Below are positions 1 to 7,348 of a stretch of DNA of 14,667 bases, in pieces. This DNA is from Draconibacterium sp. Its GTDB lineage: Bacteria; Bacteroidota; Bacteroidia; Bacteroidales; Prolixibacteraceae. Made by a program: the position numbers and the translations under genes. Positions within the stretch are counted from its first letter, which is position 1. Each line of letters begins with the position of its first letter. The stretch is from assembly GCA_015493625.1 (NCBI GenBank), contig WGCT01000550.1, forward strand, positions 1 to 14,667, in the 5' to 3' direction. A model generated the notes under the pieces. That model was not told the origin of the DNA. It did not search any database and saw only the letters and a program-made list of their open reading frames with translations.

Positions 1-499
1 AATTTACCGATGATTTATCGAATTCCAATATGTATTTTAATAAATATCCTTTGTTTGTTCCTTTTCCGGTATAACAACTGCCAATGCCGGTAATAATGTC
101 TGAAGGAACATTTGAAAGTGTTACTTCGTTTGCCGGAACTCCCAATTCGCCGGTTCCGGAGTTTGCCGATTTATGTGCGCTTAATTTTAGCGAAAAACCA
201 CTTGGCAGTGCATCTTTTATTGATGCAACAATTTTTCTTTTTTGATTTTTGGAACGAATAATTGATGAGTAATTCATCCAAATTTTATTTTTTGATTTTT
301 CGTACCGAAATGAATTGCCTGCGGTGTTTGGATCATCAATCTCATAATTTATCTCTTTCGAATCGTCCGATAATAAATTGAGTAAAGCAACTCTGGGAAT
401 TTCAATTTTTATTGCGTGAGAAGTAATATCGCTCTGAGAAAGAGCGACTTTCGACGAAAGAATTGATGCGAAAAGTAGTATGAAAAGAAAAAATTTCAT
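1..499 (-). CDS. Small secreted protein, paralogue of the next gene (C-terminus cut by window edge)
   Basis: An open frame of 166 codons runs leftward from an ATG at 499 and leaves the window without a stop. The start gives a typical signal peptide, with a hydrophobic stretch at about residues 3-15 and a likely cut after ALSQ near residue 22. The rest is clearly related to the protein at 664-1236: both have an HA-x-x-I-x-I opening, a W-(L/M)-N-Y-S-S-I segment, an LP-x-G turn and an IGSCYTG-x-G motif late in the chain. The motif holds the only cysteine visible in the mature part. The pair looks like a tandem duplication. Composition suggests a beta-rich secreted or surface protein. I do not recognise the family and assign no function. 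A terminator separates it from the upstream paralogue, so it probably has its own promoter, which I could not find. Confidence 0.85.
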   Translation of the reverse strand, partial: MKFFLFILLFASILSSKVALSQSDITSHAIKIEIPRVALLNLLSDDSKEINYEIDDPNTAGNSFRYEKSKNKIWMNYSSIIRSKNQKRKIVASIKDALPSGFSLKLSAHKSANSGTGELGVPANEVTLSNVPSDIITGIGSCYTGKGTNKGYLLKYILEFDKSSVN

Positions 500-603
500 A
501 CTCAAAGTTATTAAACAAAAACATCAAGTCCAAAAAATTGCTAAATCTAACACCGGCTGTGTATGCTCATTTCCCCAAAAGCTATCTGAATTGAGTATAT
601 CGC

Positions 604-636
604 AGAAAAAAGGCCAGATTAAAAATAATCTGCCCC
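604..636 (-). terminator. Rho-independent terminator of the 664-1236 gene
   Basis: Read leftward, a perfect 7-bp stem (CAGATTA/TAATCTG, 4-nt loop, 615-632) is extended by two further G-C pairs after one mismatch. It is followed directly by six T residues (606-611 on this strand). It lies 28 nt past the stop of the minus-strand gene ending at 664 and before the start at 499, so the two paralogues are probably separate transcription units. Confidence 0.75.
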
Positions 637-663
637 TTAATCGTATGGATGATTGAAACTAAC

Positions 664-1236
664 TTAATTTCCTGTTATCGTATAAATAACTTCAACTTTA
701 TAATCGCCGGTTGTAAGCTTACCATATTTACTTTCGTCCATTTTTAACGAGTAAGTAAGATTGTGGCCTTTTTTGAATCCACTGCCGGTGTAGCAACTAC
801 CAATGTTGGTAATAAGTTTAATTCCGTTAGCCGATAATTTTTGACCTTCAGAATTGGCTTCTCCCACTTTGCCTTTTCCTGCACCAACATCTTTGCTTGC
901 TGCTAAAAAGATTTCAACTCCTTTAGGTAACTTTTCTTTCATGGCTACCGAAATTACTCTTTTTTCTTTTGCTTTAACAATTGAAGAATAGTTTAACCAT
1001 AAACTATTGTCTTTTGCTTTGCTGAAATCTAATCCTAATCCGGCTTCTTTTGGTGCTTCCGGGCTCAGGTTAATAAAAGAGGCTTCCCCTTTTTCCGATT
1101 CAACATCGACCAATGCATGCGATTTAATGTTAATAACTACCGCGTGTGCTGCTTCGCTGTTGTCGTTGTTGTCCTGAGCGAAACCATAACCAAAGAAAAG
1201 TAAAACTGTTGCAAATGTTAATGTAATTTTTTTCAT
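664..1236 (-). CDS. Small secreted beta-rich protein with IGSCYTG motif, unknown function
   Basis: A 190-residue protein beginning with a clear signal peptide (MKK, hydrophobic core at about 4-18, cut after GFAQ near residue 21). The mature part has W-L-N-Y-S-S-I-V at about 80-87, an LPKG turn, a glycine/lysine-rich stretch and a conserved NIGSCYTGSG motif containing its only cysteine. It ends in GDYKVEVIYTITGN, the alternating pattern of a closing beta strand seen in many small Bacteroidota surface or pilus-like sandwich domains. That structural analogy is inference. It is the full-length paralogue of the partial gene at 1-499. Its 5' region holds the 21-bp-period repeat at 1377-1411, about 140-175 bp upstream of the start, which could control it. 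Possibly a structural surface protein or small adhesin; the function is unknown. Confidence 0.85.
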   Translation of the reverse strand: MKKITLTFATVLLFFGYGFAQDNNDNSEAAHAVVINIKSHALVDVESEKGEASFINLSPEAPKEAGLGLDFSKAKDNSLWLNYSSIVKAKEKRVISVAMKEKLPKGVEIFLAASKDVGAGKGKVGEANSEGQKLSANGIKLITNIGSCYTGSGFKKGHNLTYSLKMDESKYGKLTTGDYKVEVIYTITGN

Positions 1237-1376
1237 CGTTTTGTGTTTTAAAATATTAATAAATAATTTGTAAATCCAATCTTCAAGCGTGACCCCCTCT
1301 AATCAACCTTTATGCCAAAGAACCCTAATAGCTGATTTTCTGCGTGTTAGGTTTTATCTTCACTTTTTCGCGCTCT

Positions 1377-1411
1377 CGAATTGGGACAAAAAGGGTGCGA
1401 AATGGGACAAA
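1377..1411. promoter_or_regulatory. Tandem 14-bp direct repeat with 21-bp period, candidate operator
   Basis: CGAATTGGGACAAA at 1377-1390 and CGAAATGGGACAAA at 1398-1411 match at 13 of 14 positions and start exactly 21 bp apart, two DNA helical turns. They sit in the 281-bp gap between the divergent secreted-protein gene (start 1236) and the sulfatase gene (start 1518). Direct repeats on the same face of the helix are typical of sites bound by a dimer of a response regulator such as the LytTR type. The bound protein and the target gene are inference. Confidence 0.55.
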
Positions 1412-1483
1412 CTGTGTTTTGTTCAATCATTTTACACATGTTAAATAGAAGTTTTTTCGAGTATGAATTTCATTTCATTTGTT

Positions 1484-1491
1484 TAACTTTG
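1484..1491 (+). promoter_or_regulatory. Bacteroidota-type -7 element of the sulfatase gene
   Basis: TAACTTTG matches the TAnnTTTG -7 consensus of the Bacteroidota housekeeping sigma factor. It lies 26 nt before the ATG at 1518, giving a predicted leader of about 20 nt. No convincing -33 box is seen at the expected distance. The element overlaps a possible TTG start at 1479, which argues that the ATG at 1518 is the true start. Confidence 0.5.
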
Positions 1492-1517
1492 AGTCTCACA
1501 ATTATAAATACTACACA

Positions 1518-3416
1518 ATGAATTCTTCTACATTAAAGTCTTTCTCCGGATTATTGTTGTTTTTTATTGTTATTGTAAGTCTTACAGGATGCAGGCAAAA
1601 GGCTCCGCAGGAGTTGCCAAATATTCTCTGGTTGGTAAGCGAAGATAATAGTCCAATGTTAGGATGTTACGGTGATGATTTTGCTACTACTCCGAATCTC
1701 GACAAACTTGCATCGGAAGGTTTTTTATATACACACGCTTATGCAAACGCACCAGTTTGTGCCCCGGCGCGAAATACAATAATTACCGGTGTTTATGCCT
1801 GCTCAAACGGAAATCAGCATATGCGGAGTCAATATTCAAAGTCGGATATTGTTCGTACATACCCCGAGTTTTTACGCGAGGCCGGTTACTATTGTACAAA
1901 TAATGCTAAAACCGATTACAATACAAATTCAATCGACCCGAACAAAATATGGGACGAGAGCAGCAACAAAGCCCACTATAAAAACCGGCCTGAGGGGAAA
2001 CCTTTTTTCGCTGTTTTCAATACAAATATTTCGCACGAGAGCTGCATTCATAAATCAATTCCAAACAACGAGTTACGTCATAGTCCTAACGATGTTAAAA
2101 TTGCTCCTTATCATCCTGCAACGCCTGCAATGAAACATGACTGGGCTCAGTATTACGATAAAATTGAGGATATGGATGCTTGGGTAGGAAAGAAACTAAA
2201 GGAGCTCGACGATTTGGGTTTGGCCGACAATACAATTGTTTTTTATTATGGCGACCATGGTGGAGTTCTTGCCCGCAGCAAACGATATGTTTACGAAACA
2301 GGAACGCGGGTTCCCTTCATTATTCGTATTCCTAAAAAATACAGATACCTTTTCCCGGCACCGAAACCCAACTCAAAAGTCGACCGGTTAATTAGTTTTG
2401 TCGATTTGGTGCCAACTCTTTTAAGTATTGCCGGTGTTAAAATTCCCGATTATTTGCAGGGAGATGCATTTTTAGGCAAGCAAAAAACCAAAAATCCGCA
2501 ATATGTATATATGTTTCGCGGAAGAATGGATGAGCGTTACGATATGAGTCGTGCCGTTCGCGACAGGAAATACCGCTATATTCATAATTATATGCCATTT
2601 CGCATTTATGGCCAGCGGCTTGGTTATTTGTGGCGCGCTCCGTCAATTAGATCGTGGGAGCAGGCATACAACAATGGAGAATGCAACAAAATACAGAGTG
2701 CTTTTTGGGAGACAAAACCGGCAGAAGAGTTGTACGATACCGAGAAAGATCCCTGGGAAATTCATAATCTTGCCGATAATCCGCGATATAAAACTATTCT
2801 TTTAAGAATGAGGGCTGCCGGCAAAAGTTGGGAGTTGAAAATTAAAGATACCGGTTTTATTCCGGAGGCCGATCGTATTGAGAGAGCCGGAAATACACCC
2901 ATGTATAATTATATGCGTTCGGGGAGAGTAAATCTGGAAGAAATTATTGACGCAGCCGACATTGCTTCGTACGGTGATGTTGAAAATATTGATTCGCTAA
3001 AAATATTTCTTAAAAACACCGACAGTGCAGTTCGTTATTGGGGTGCAACCGGATTATTAATTTTAGGCAAAAAAGCAGCTCCGGCAATCGACGAGCTAAA
3101 AAGAGCACTTTCTGACGAATCGGCCGATGTGGTTTCTACCGCTGCCGAGGCACTCTATAATTTAGGCGAAAAAGAGATTGCAGAAGAAGCACTATTAAAA
3201 GTGTTAACAGACGATAATGAATTTGCGCGTTGTCACGCACTCAACGTAATCGATTGTATTAACGACGACAGTAAAACAATGAAAGACGGTGTTCTTGCAA
3301 TGGTTAAAAATGCCAAATCGAAAAAATTGAAACTCTACGATATGCGCGCGGCTAACTGGCTTTTCGAAAAGTGGGGAATAAATACCTCCAATTACGGATT
3401 TGAAATGAAGTGGTAA
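1518..3416 (+). CDS. Type I sulfatase lipoprotein with C-terminal HEAT-like repeats
   Basis: A 632-residue protein that probably hydrolyses sulfate esters on a sulfated glycan. A hydrophobic N-terminus ends in the lipobox LTGC (Cys25), so it is a lipoprotein. The sulfatase fold starts at PNILWLVSEDN, where D43 and N44 are metal-site residues. The activation motif is CAPAR at 81-85, with Cys81 the predicted formylglycine and TG at 90-91 closing the signature. YYGDHGG at 243-249 supplies the second Asp-His metal pair (D246, H247), followed by an active-site Lys at 255 and ETGTRVPFI. From about residue 477 helical repeats (SAVRYWGATGLLILG and two similar units) form a HEAT-like domain. The frame opens further upstream at a TTG (1479), but that start would lengthen the signal peptide and overlap the -7 box. 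Activity needs a formylglycine-generating or anSME enzyme encoded elsewhere. The substrate is unknown. Confidence 0.93.
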   Translation: MNSSTLKSFSGLLLFFIVIVSLTGCRQKAPQELPNILWLVSEDNSPMLGCYGDDFATTPNLDKLASEGFLYTHAYANAPVCAPARNTIITGVYACSNGNQHMRSQYSKSDIVRTYPEFLREAGYYCTNNAKTDYNTNSIDPNKIWDESSNKAHYKNRPEGKPFFAVFNTNISHESCIHKSIPNNELRHSPNDVKIAPYHPATPAMKHDWAQYYDKIEDMDAWVGKKLKELDDLGLADNTIVFYYGDHGGVLARSKRYVYETGTRVPFIIRIPKKYRYLFPAPKPNSKVDRLISFVDLVPTLLSIAGVKIPDYLQGDAFLGKQKTKNPQYVYMFRGRMDERYDMSRAVRDRKYRYIHNYMPFRIYGQRLGYLWRAPSIRSWEQAYNNGECNKIQSAFWETKPAEELYDTEKDPWEIHNLADNPRYKTILLRMRAAGKSWELKIKDTGFIPEADRIERAGNTPMYNYMRSGRVNLEEIIDAADIASYGDVENIDSLKIFLKNTDSAVRYWGATGLLILGKKAAPAIDELKRALSDESADVVSTAAEALYNLGEKEIAEEALLKVLTDDNEFARCHALNVIDCINDDSKTMKDGVLAMVKNAKSKKLKLYDMRAANWLFEKWGINTSNYGFEMKW

Positions 3417-3453
3417 GAATATCAGTTTACAATACTTCGTTAATTTTTGTTTC

Positions 3454-3477
3454 TCGCAAAGCCGCAAAGTCGCAAAG
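3454..3477. repeat. Three tandem copies of nCGCAAAG
   Basis: TCGCAAAG, CCGCAAAG and TCGCAAAG follow each other without gaps between the convergent ends of the sulfatase and receptor genes. The unit is 8 bp, with variation only at the first base. I recall similar GCAAAG-rich arrays between genes in many Bacteroidota genomes, but this is memory, not a search. No function can be read from it. Confidence 0.7.
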
Positions 3478-3579
3478 GTCCGATTTTTAGCAAATAACGA
3501 CAATCGCTTAATGTCTTGTAATTCTCTGTTTATGAGATGTTTATAAAAATGTACCGAACCATTAAGTTTATAACAACAG

Positions 3580-6366
3580 TTAAAAATCGTCTTTTGCATT
3601 TCCTAAAAATTTAAAATTGTAGGTAATTGTAAAAATTGGTTGAGCAAAAATCGACATTTGGTATCCTTTTACCTGATTGCCTTCGGTGCGGAAATATATT
3701 GAATAAGGATTCTTTCTTCCTAAAACATTATACACAGCAAACGTTAATGAGCTGTGGTTGAGTTTCTTCTTTATCAGGTTGCCGTTTAATGTGGCGGCCA
3801 GGTCGAGGCGTATATAATCGGCCATTCGAACCGAATTTCGTTTGGTATAAAAAACCCGGAGTGCATCGTTAAATTGGTAATATGCAGCGGGTGCTGTAAA
3901 CGGGCGGCCCGTGCTGTAAAAAAAGTTTGTCGACAGATTAAATCTTCGCGACGGCTTTACATTTAAAACAAACTTGAAATTATGGGGCTTGTCGTAATTC
4001 GCCGGGAAATATTCGCCGTTACTAACGCGCTCTTCGTCGAATTCGCTGTCTATTTTATGCAATATTCTTGAATAGGTATAATTTACAAACCCGGAAAACA
4101 TTCCTGTTTTTTTCTGAATCATAAACTCAATTCCGTACGCTTTACCCACACCGTTTAAAACATCGGTTTCAAGATGTTCGTTCATAACTAATTGTGCGCC
4201 ACCTTTGTAGTCGAGTATATTTTTAAGTTTCTTGTAATAGGTTTCAACCGATGCTTCAATTGTATTTCGCCTGAAACTATTGTAAAATCCGATTGAAATC
4301 TGGTCGCCCCGTTCGGGGTTCAGATAGTTATCGCTCAGTTTCCAAATATCGGTTGGAGACATTGCTGTTGTTTTCGACATCATATGAATGTATTGATACA
4401 TTCTGCTTAAGCCAAATTTTAACGAGCTGTTACCCGAGAGTTTAATGTTTGTAGAGAAACGAAATTCGAGCCCGGTATACGTTTTTACCGGTTCGCCATT
4501 GGAATAATAGGTTGTATCGATTATCGACTCAGTGGTTCGGGGTACTCCGGGTTGGTAGTTGGCTTCTGTTTTTGGTCCGAAATTGGTGTAAACGGTATAG
4601 CGCAATCCTGCCGAAAACGAAACAAAATCGTTTAATTCAAATTCATCGCTTGTATAGAGAGCGGTTTCGAGTGCCCTTTCGTTTTCAATCTCTTTGGGCA
4701 AAATTTGCGACATCTCATCCAGCGGTTTTCGAACACCCGGAGCAAGACTGTACCATATTGAGTTTAATCCAAAATCGATTTTATGATTATTACTTGTGTG
4801 GTATGAAAAATCGGCTTTAAATGTTTTCTGATTGATTCGGTAATTTACAGAGTAGAACAGCGATGAGTCGGCTCTCGAATCTGTTGTATAGTTGTAATCG
4901 CTAACAATTGCCGAAAATGTTGAAAACAATTTTGGACTGAAAATATGTTTCCATCGCAATGTGCTTGCATACGTATTGTATTCGAAAGCATCTTCCGTGA
5001 AATAATCGAAATTGTCGTGGCTCGTATAACCCGAGAGATAGAGGCTGTTGTTTTCGTTTAAGTCGAATGAGAAGTTCCCCTGAACATCGTAAAAACCTGC
5101 TGTGCTGTTTTTCAGTTTTGGGTCGTCTAATAATTTTAGAATCCAGTTCGAGTAGGTCGTGCGAGCACCAATTATAAACGAGCTTTTGTCTTTTTTTATC
5201 GGTCCTTCAAGAGTTAATCTTCCCGAAACCGGGCTGATTCCTCCCGAGAGTTTCGTTTTTTTCCGGTTACCGTCTTTTAATGTTATATCAAGAACCGATG
5301 AGGCACGTCCACCGTATTTTGCCGGCACACCACTTTTGTAGAGTGTAATGTCTTTTACCACTTCGGCATTAAATCCCGAGAAGAATCCGAAGAAGTGCGA
5401 GGTATTCAGAATTGAAGCATCGTTTAAAAGAATAAGGTTTTGGTCGACACTGCCGCCACGCACATTAAACCCGCTGGAAGCTTCGCCTACCGACTGAACG
5501 CCGGGTAGTAACAAAGTGCTTTTTATAATGTCGGCCTCGCCCATTCCCATAGGAAGCTGTTTCAGGGTTTTCATTGTCAGCTTTTCAACACCCATTCTGA
5601 GGTTTCGTACCATGTCTTCACGTTTTGCCGTAACAACCACCTCTTTTAACGATGCAGGTTTGTCTTTCATCTCCACATTTAATTTCCCGTCGGAGTGGAT
5701 AATTATATTTCGCTGTGTAGTCTGCATTCCAATTAGTCGGTATTCAACTTTATACTGCCCTTTTGGAACTGTTATTGAATAAAACCCGAACGAGTTGCAG
5801 GCTGTACCTTTCCCCAACTCTTTAATGTAAATTGTTGCTCCAACAAGTGGCTCACCGGTTTCACTATCTTTAATTGTGCCTTGCAGCGTAGCCGTTTCCG
5901 ACTTGGGATTTAATGCCGGATTTCCAATGGTAAAGAGTTTGTATTCGTCGCTAACGGTACTTTCTTTTGTAATGGTTTTTGGGAGCAAGTATTTGGTTGA
6001 GTCTTGTTGCTTAATATTTTTGTTTCGTAAATAATTCGAATAAGCCGCAGCATAATTGGTTTTAATTTTATAGTTTTTTGCCAATACAACTTTGTGGTTA
6101 TCAACAAAAGTAAAAGAGAGTTTGCGTGGGTTGCAAATCCGGGCTATGATATCTTCCAACACTGCGTTGTTTTCGTCGAAACTAAAATATAAACTATCAA
6201 CCCACTGTGGATTGTAGTAAAACCGGTATTCGGTTTTTTGCTCAAGAATGGTTATCACCTCTTCGAAATTTAAACTGTCGGCATGTAAATTTATGGTGTT
6301 ATTCTGTGCAAAAGATTTTAAAACAGAGAGCAAAATAAGTAAGCTAATAAAAACAATTCTATACAT
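3580..6366 (-). CDS. TonB-dependent outer-membrane receptor with STN and carboxypeptidase-regulatory-like domains
   Basis: A 928-residue outer-membrane transporter that would import a ligand using TonB-ExbBD energy. After a signal peptide (cut near FAQ, 19-21) an STN domain spans about 24-98, opening with INLHADSLNFEEVITILEQ. A carboxypeptidase-regulatory-like beta sandwich covers about 160-235 (LQGTIKDSETGEPLVGATIY). The linker KEVVVTAKRE at 241-250 resembles a TonB box. The plug lies at about 255-370 and includes GFNVRGGSVDQNLILLND (299-316) and KYGGRASSVLDI (350-361). The beta barrel runs to the C-terminus, where the last strand (FTITYNFKF) is followed by a short tail GNAKDDF. It is shorter than typical SusC proteins and has no SusD neighbour. 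It follows the 272-residue gene after 10 nt, so the two are probably cotranscribed. STN domains can signal to FecR-type anti-sigma factors, but none is in this window. The ligand is unknown. Confidence 0.95.
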   Translation of the reverse strand: MYRIVFISLLILLSVLKSFAQNNTINLHADSLNFEEVITILEQKTEYRFYYNPQWVDSLYFSFDENNAVLEDIIARICNPRKLSFTFVDNHKVVLAKNYKIKTNYAAAYSNYLRNKNIKQQDSTKYLLPKTITKESTVSDEYKLFTIGNPALNPKSETATLQGTIKDSETGEPLVGATIYIKELGKGTACNSFGFYSITVPKGQYKVEYRLIGMQTTQRNIIIHSDGKLNVEMKDKPASLKEVVVTAKREDMVRNLRMGVEKLTMKTLKQLPMGMGEADIIKSTLLLPGVQSVGEASSGFNVRGGSVDQNLILLNDASILNTSHFFGFFSGFNAEVVKDITLYKSGVPAKYGGRASSVLDITLKDGNRKKTKLSGGISPVSGRLTLEGPIKKDKSSFIIGARTTYSNWILKLLDDPKLKNSTAGFYDVQGNFSFDLNENNSLYLSGYTSHDNFDYFTEDAFEYNTYASTLRWKHIFSPKLFSTFSAIVSDYNYTTDSRADSSLFYSVNYRINQKTFKADFSYHTSNNHKIDFGLNSIWYSLAPGVRKPLDEMSQILPKEIENERALETALYTSDEFELNDFVSFSAGLRYTVYTNFGPKTEANYQPGVPRTTESIIDTTYYSNGEPVKTYTGLEFRFSTNIKLSGNSSLKFGLSRMYQYIHMMSKTTAMSPTDIWKLSDNYLNPERGDQISIGFYNSFRRNTIEASVETYYKKLKNILDYKGGAQLVMNEHLETDVLNGVGKAYGIEFMIQKKTGMFSGFVNYTYSRILHKIDSEFDEERVSNGEYFPANYDKPHNFKFVLNVKPSRRFNLSTNFFYSTGRPFTAPAAYYQFNDALRVFYTKRNSVRMADYIRLDLAATLNGNLIKKKLNHSSLTFAVYNVLGRKNPYSIYFRTEGNQVKGYQMSIFAQPIFTITYNFKFLGNAKDDF

Positions 6367-6376
6367 TTCGGTTGTT

Positions 6377-7195
6377 TTAAATTGAATTTACTACCTGAAG
6401 AATTTCAACCATCTGCTCTTTGTTTAGCAGTTCAAATTTTAACTCGAACTTTCTTAGTTTCCGGTTAATTGCTTTTCGTTTATCGGGAAAGAGTTTAATG
6501 AATTTCCTCTTCTTGTTAATTTCGTAATAGGTACCGTTTAGTAAAAGGGTTTTATTTAACACATAGTAATACCTGTATAAAGATTGTTGCATTATTGCAT
6601 CGGTTCCCCGGCTGGTTGTTCTTAATGCCTTGTGTTGTAAAAATAGTTTTGTGTTGCCAACTTTGGCAACTTCGTAGTACCCGCCTTTCATTCCCGAATT
6701 TTCATTCTCAGAAAAATCGACTTTGGTAAAGCAGTATTGTTTAATACCCGAAACGCCAAGTATTTTATCTGTTTCTTTAACTTCAATATAAAATGAATCG
6801 ATAGTTGCCTGATTCAACTCAAAAAAGTTACAGTTTTCAAAAAGCTGAACCGGTGTTATATAAATCAATTTATCTTTATAAATATCGTAAGCCAGTTTTA
6901 AGTTTTTGTAAGTTTCTCCATTTACGAACACTGTTCCGTTGAGGCCAAATGATGAATGAAACAGAGGATTTGTCTCTTTTGTAATATCGTATAATTTATA
7001 CTCTCTGCCATTTAAAAACGTGTAATTGTTTTGCAGGTTATTTTTATATATTTCGGTAGCTTGTTTTTTGCTAATGCTGTAAAAATGGTTGTTGTGCGAA
7101 ACCGGTTCTGTTTTATATTGAACATTGTTTTGCGAAAAACAAAACAGAGAAAAGAGAGACATTTTAAAAAGCAGCAACAAAAATTTAATAGGCAT
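6377..7195 (-). CDS. Secreted protein of unknown function, cotranscribed with the TonB receptor
   Basis: A 272-residue protein with a strongly hydrophobic N-terminus ending in CFSQ near residue 22, a probable signal peptide. A second Met at position 12 could be an alternative start but would leave only a short signal peptide. The mature part is beta-rich, with aromatic patterns (GREYKLYD, GTVFVNGETYKNLKLAYDIY, QSLYRYYYVLNKTLLLNG). It ends in a basic helix-like tail (KRKFIKLFPDKRKAINRKLR) and a short acidic/hydrophobic end. I have seen comparable proteins beside Bacteroidota receptors but know no function. It is the first gene of a probable two-gene operon with the receptor and is preceded by a good promoter match at 7225-7256. 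It may be a periplasmic or outer-membrane accessory to the receptor; this rests on position only. Confidence 0.85.
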   Translation of the reverse strand: MPIKFLLLLFKMSLFSLFCFSQNNVQYKTEPVSHNNHFYSISKKQATEIYKNNLQNNYTFLNGREYKLYDITKETNPLFHSSFGLNGTVFVNGETYKNLKLAYDIYKDKLIYITPVQLFENCNFFELNQATIDSFYIEVKETDKILGVSGIKQYCFTKVDFSENENSGMKGGYYEVAKVGNTKLFLQHKALRTTSRGTDAIMQQSLYRYYYVLNKTLLLNGTYYEINKKRKFIKLFPDKRKAINRKLRKFELKFELLNKEQMVEILQVVNSI

Positions 7196-7224
7196 TAAAT
7201 TTATTATTATGAAGTTATTCGAAT

Positions 7225-7256
7225 CAAAAATAGTAAAATGAATGAACGAATAACAA
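7225..7256 (-). promoter_or_regulatory. Bacteroidota-type promoter for the 272-residue gene and TonB receptor
   Basis: On the minus strand TATTTTTG (7232-7225) fits TAnnTTTG, and a TTG (7256-7254) lies 21 bp upstream at the expected -33 distance. Transcription would start near 7218, about 22 nt before the ATG at 7195. Confidence 0.45.
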
Positions 7257-7314
7257 TATGTTTACTAATTTTCACTTTCTTTATTCAAAGAAACAAAAGT
7301 TGTAATATTTAGCT

Positions 7315-7348
7315 AAAAGGAGTTGAGAAAATGAATTCTTATTGTTGA
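7315..7348 (+). promoter_or_regulatory. Shine-Dalgarno sequence and 5-codon leader ORF before the DUF4249 gene
   Basis: AAAAGGAG at 7315-7322 is a strong Shine-Dalgarno match, unusual for this phylum, placed 8 nt before an ATG at 7331. That ATG opens a five-codon frame (MNSYC) ending in TGA at 7346-7348, which overlaps the ATG of the lipoprotein gene by one base (TGATG). The layout suggests translational coupling or a leader peptide. The match could be chance in A-rich DNA. Confidence 0.4.

Noticed and set aside
1479..1517. TTG-initiated extension of the sulfatase
   Set aside because: It adds 13 polar residues before the signal peptide and overlaps the -7 promoter element.
1789..2133. 114-codon plus-strand frame inside the sulfatase gene
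   Set aside because: It is an out-of-phase shadow of a strongly supported coding region.
3507..3566. Inverted repeat CTTAATG/CATTAAG between convergent genes
   Set aside because: Seven-base arms with a loop of about 46 nt and no T tract; too weak to call a terminator.
3204..3599. 131-codon frame on the minus strand
   Set aside because: It covers the antisense of the sulfatase end and the octamer repeat and overlaps the receptor's 3' end. It has no signal, domain or sensible composition.
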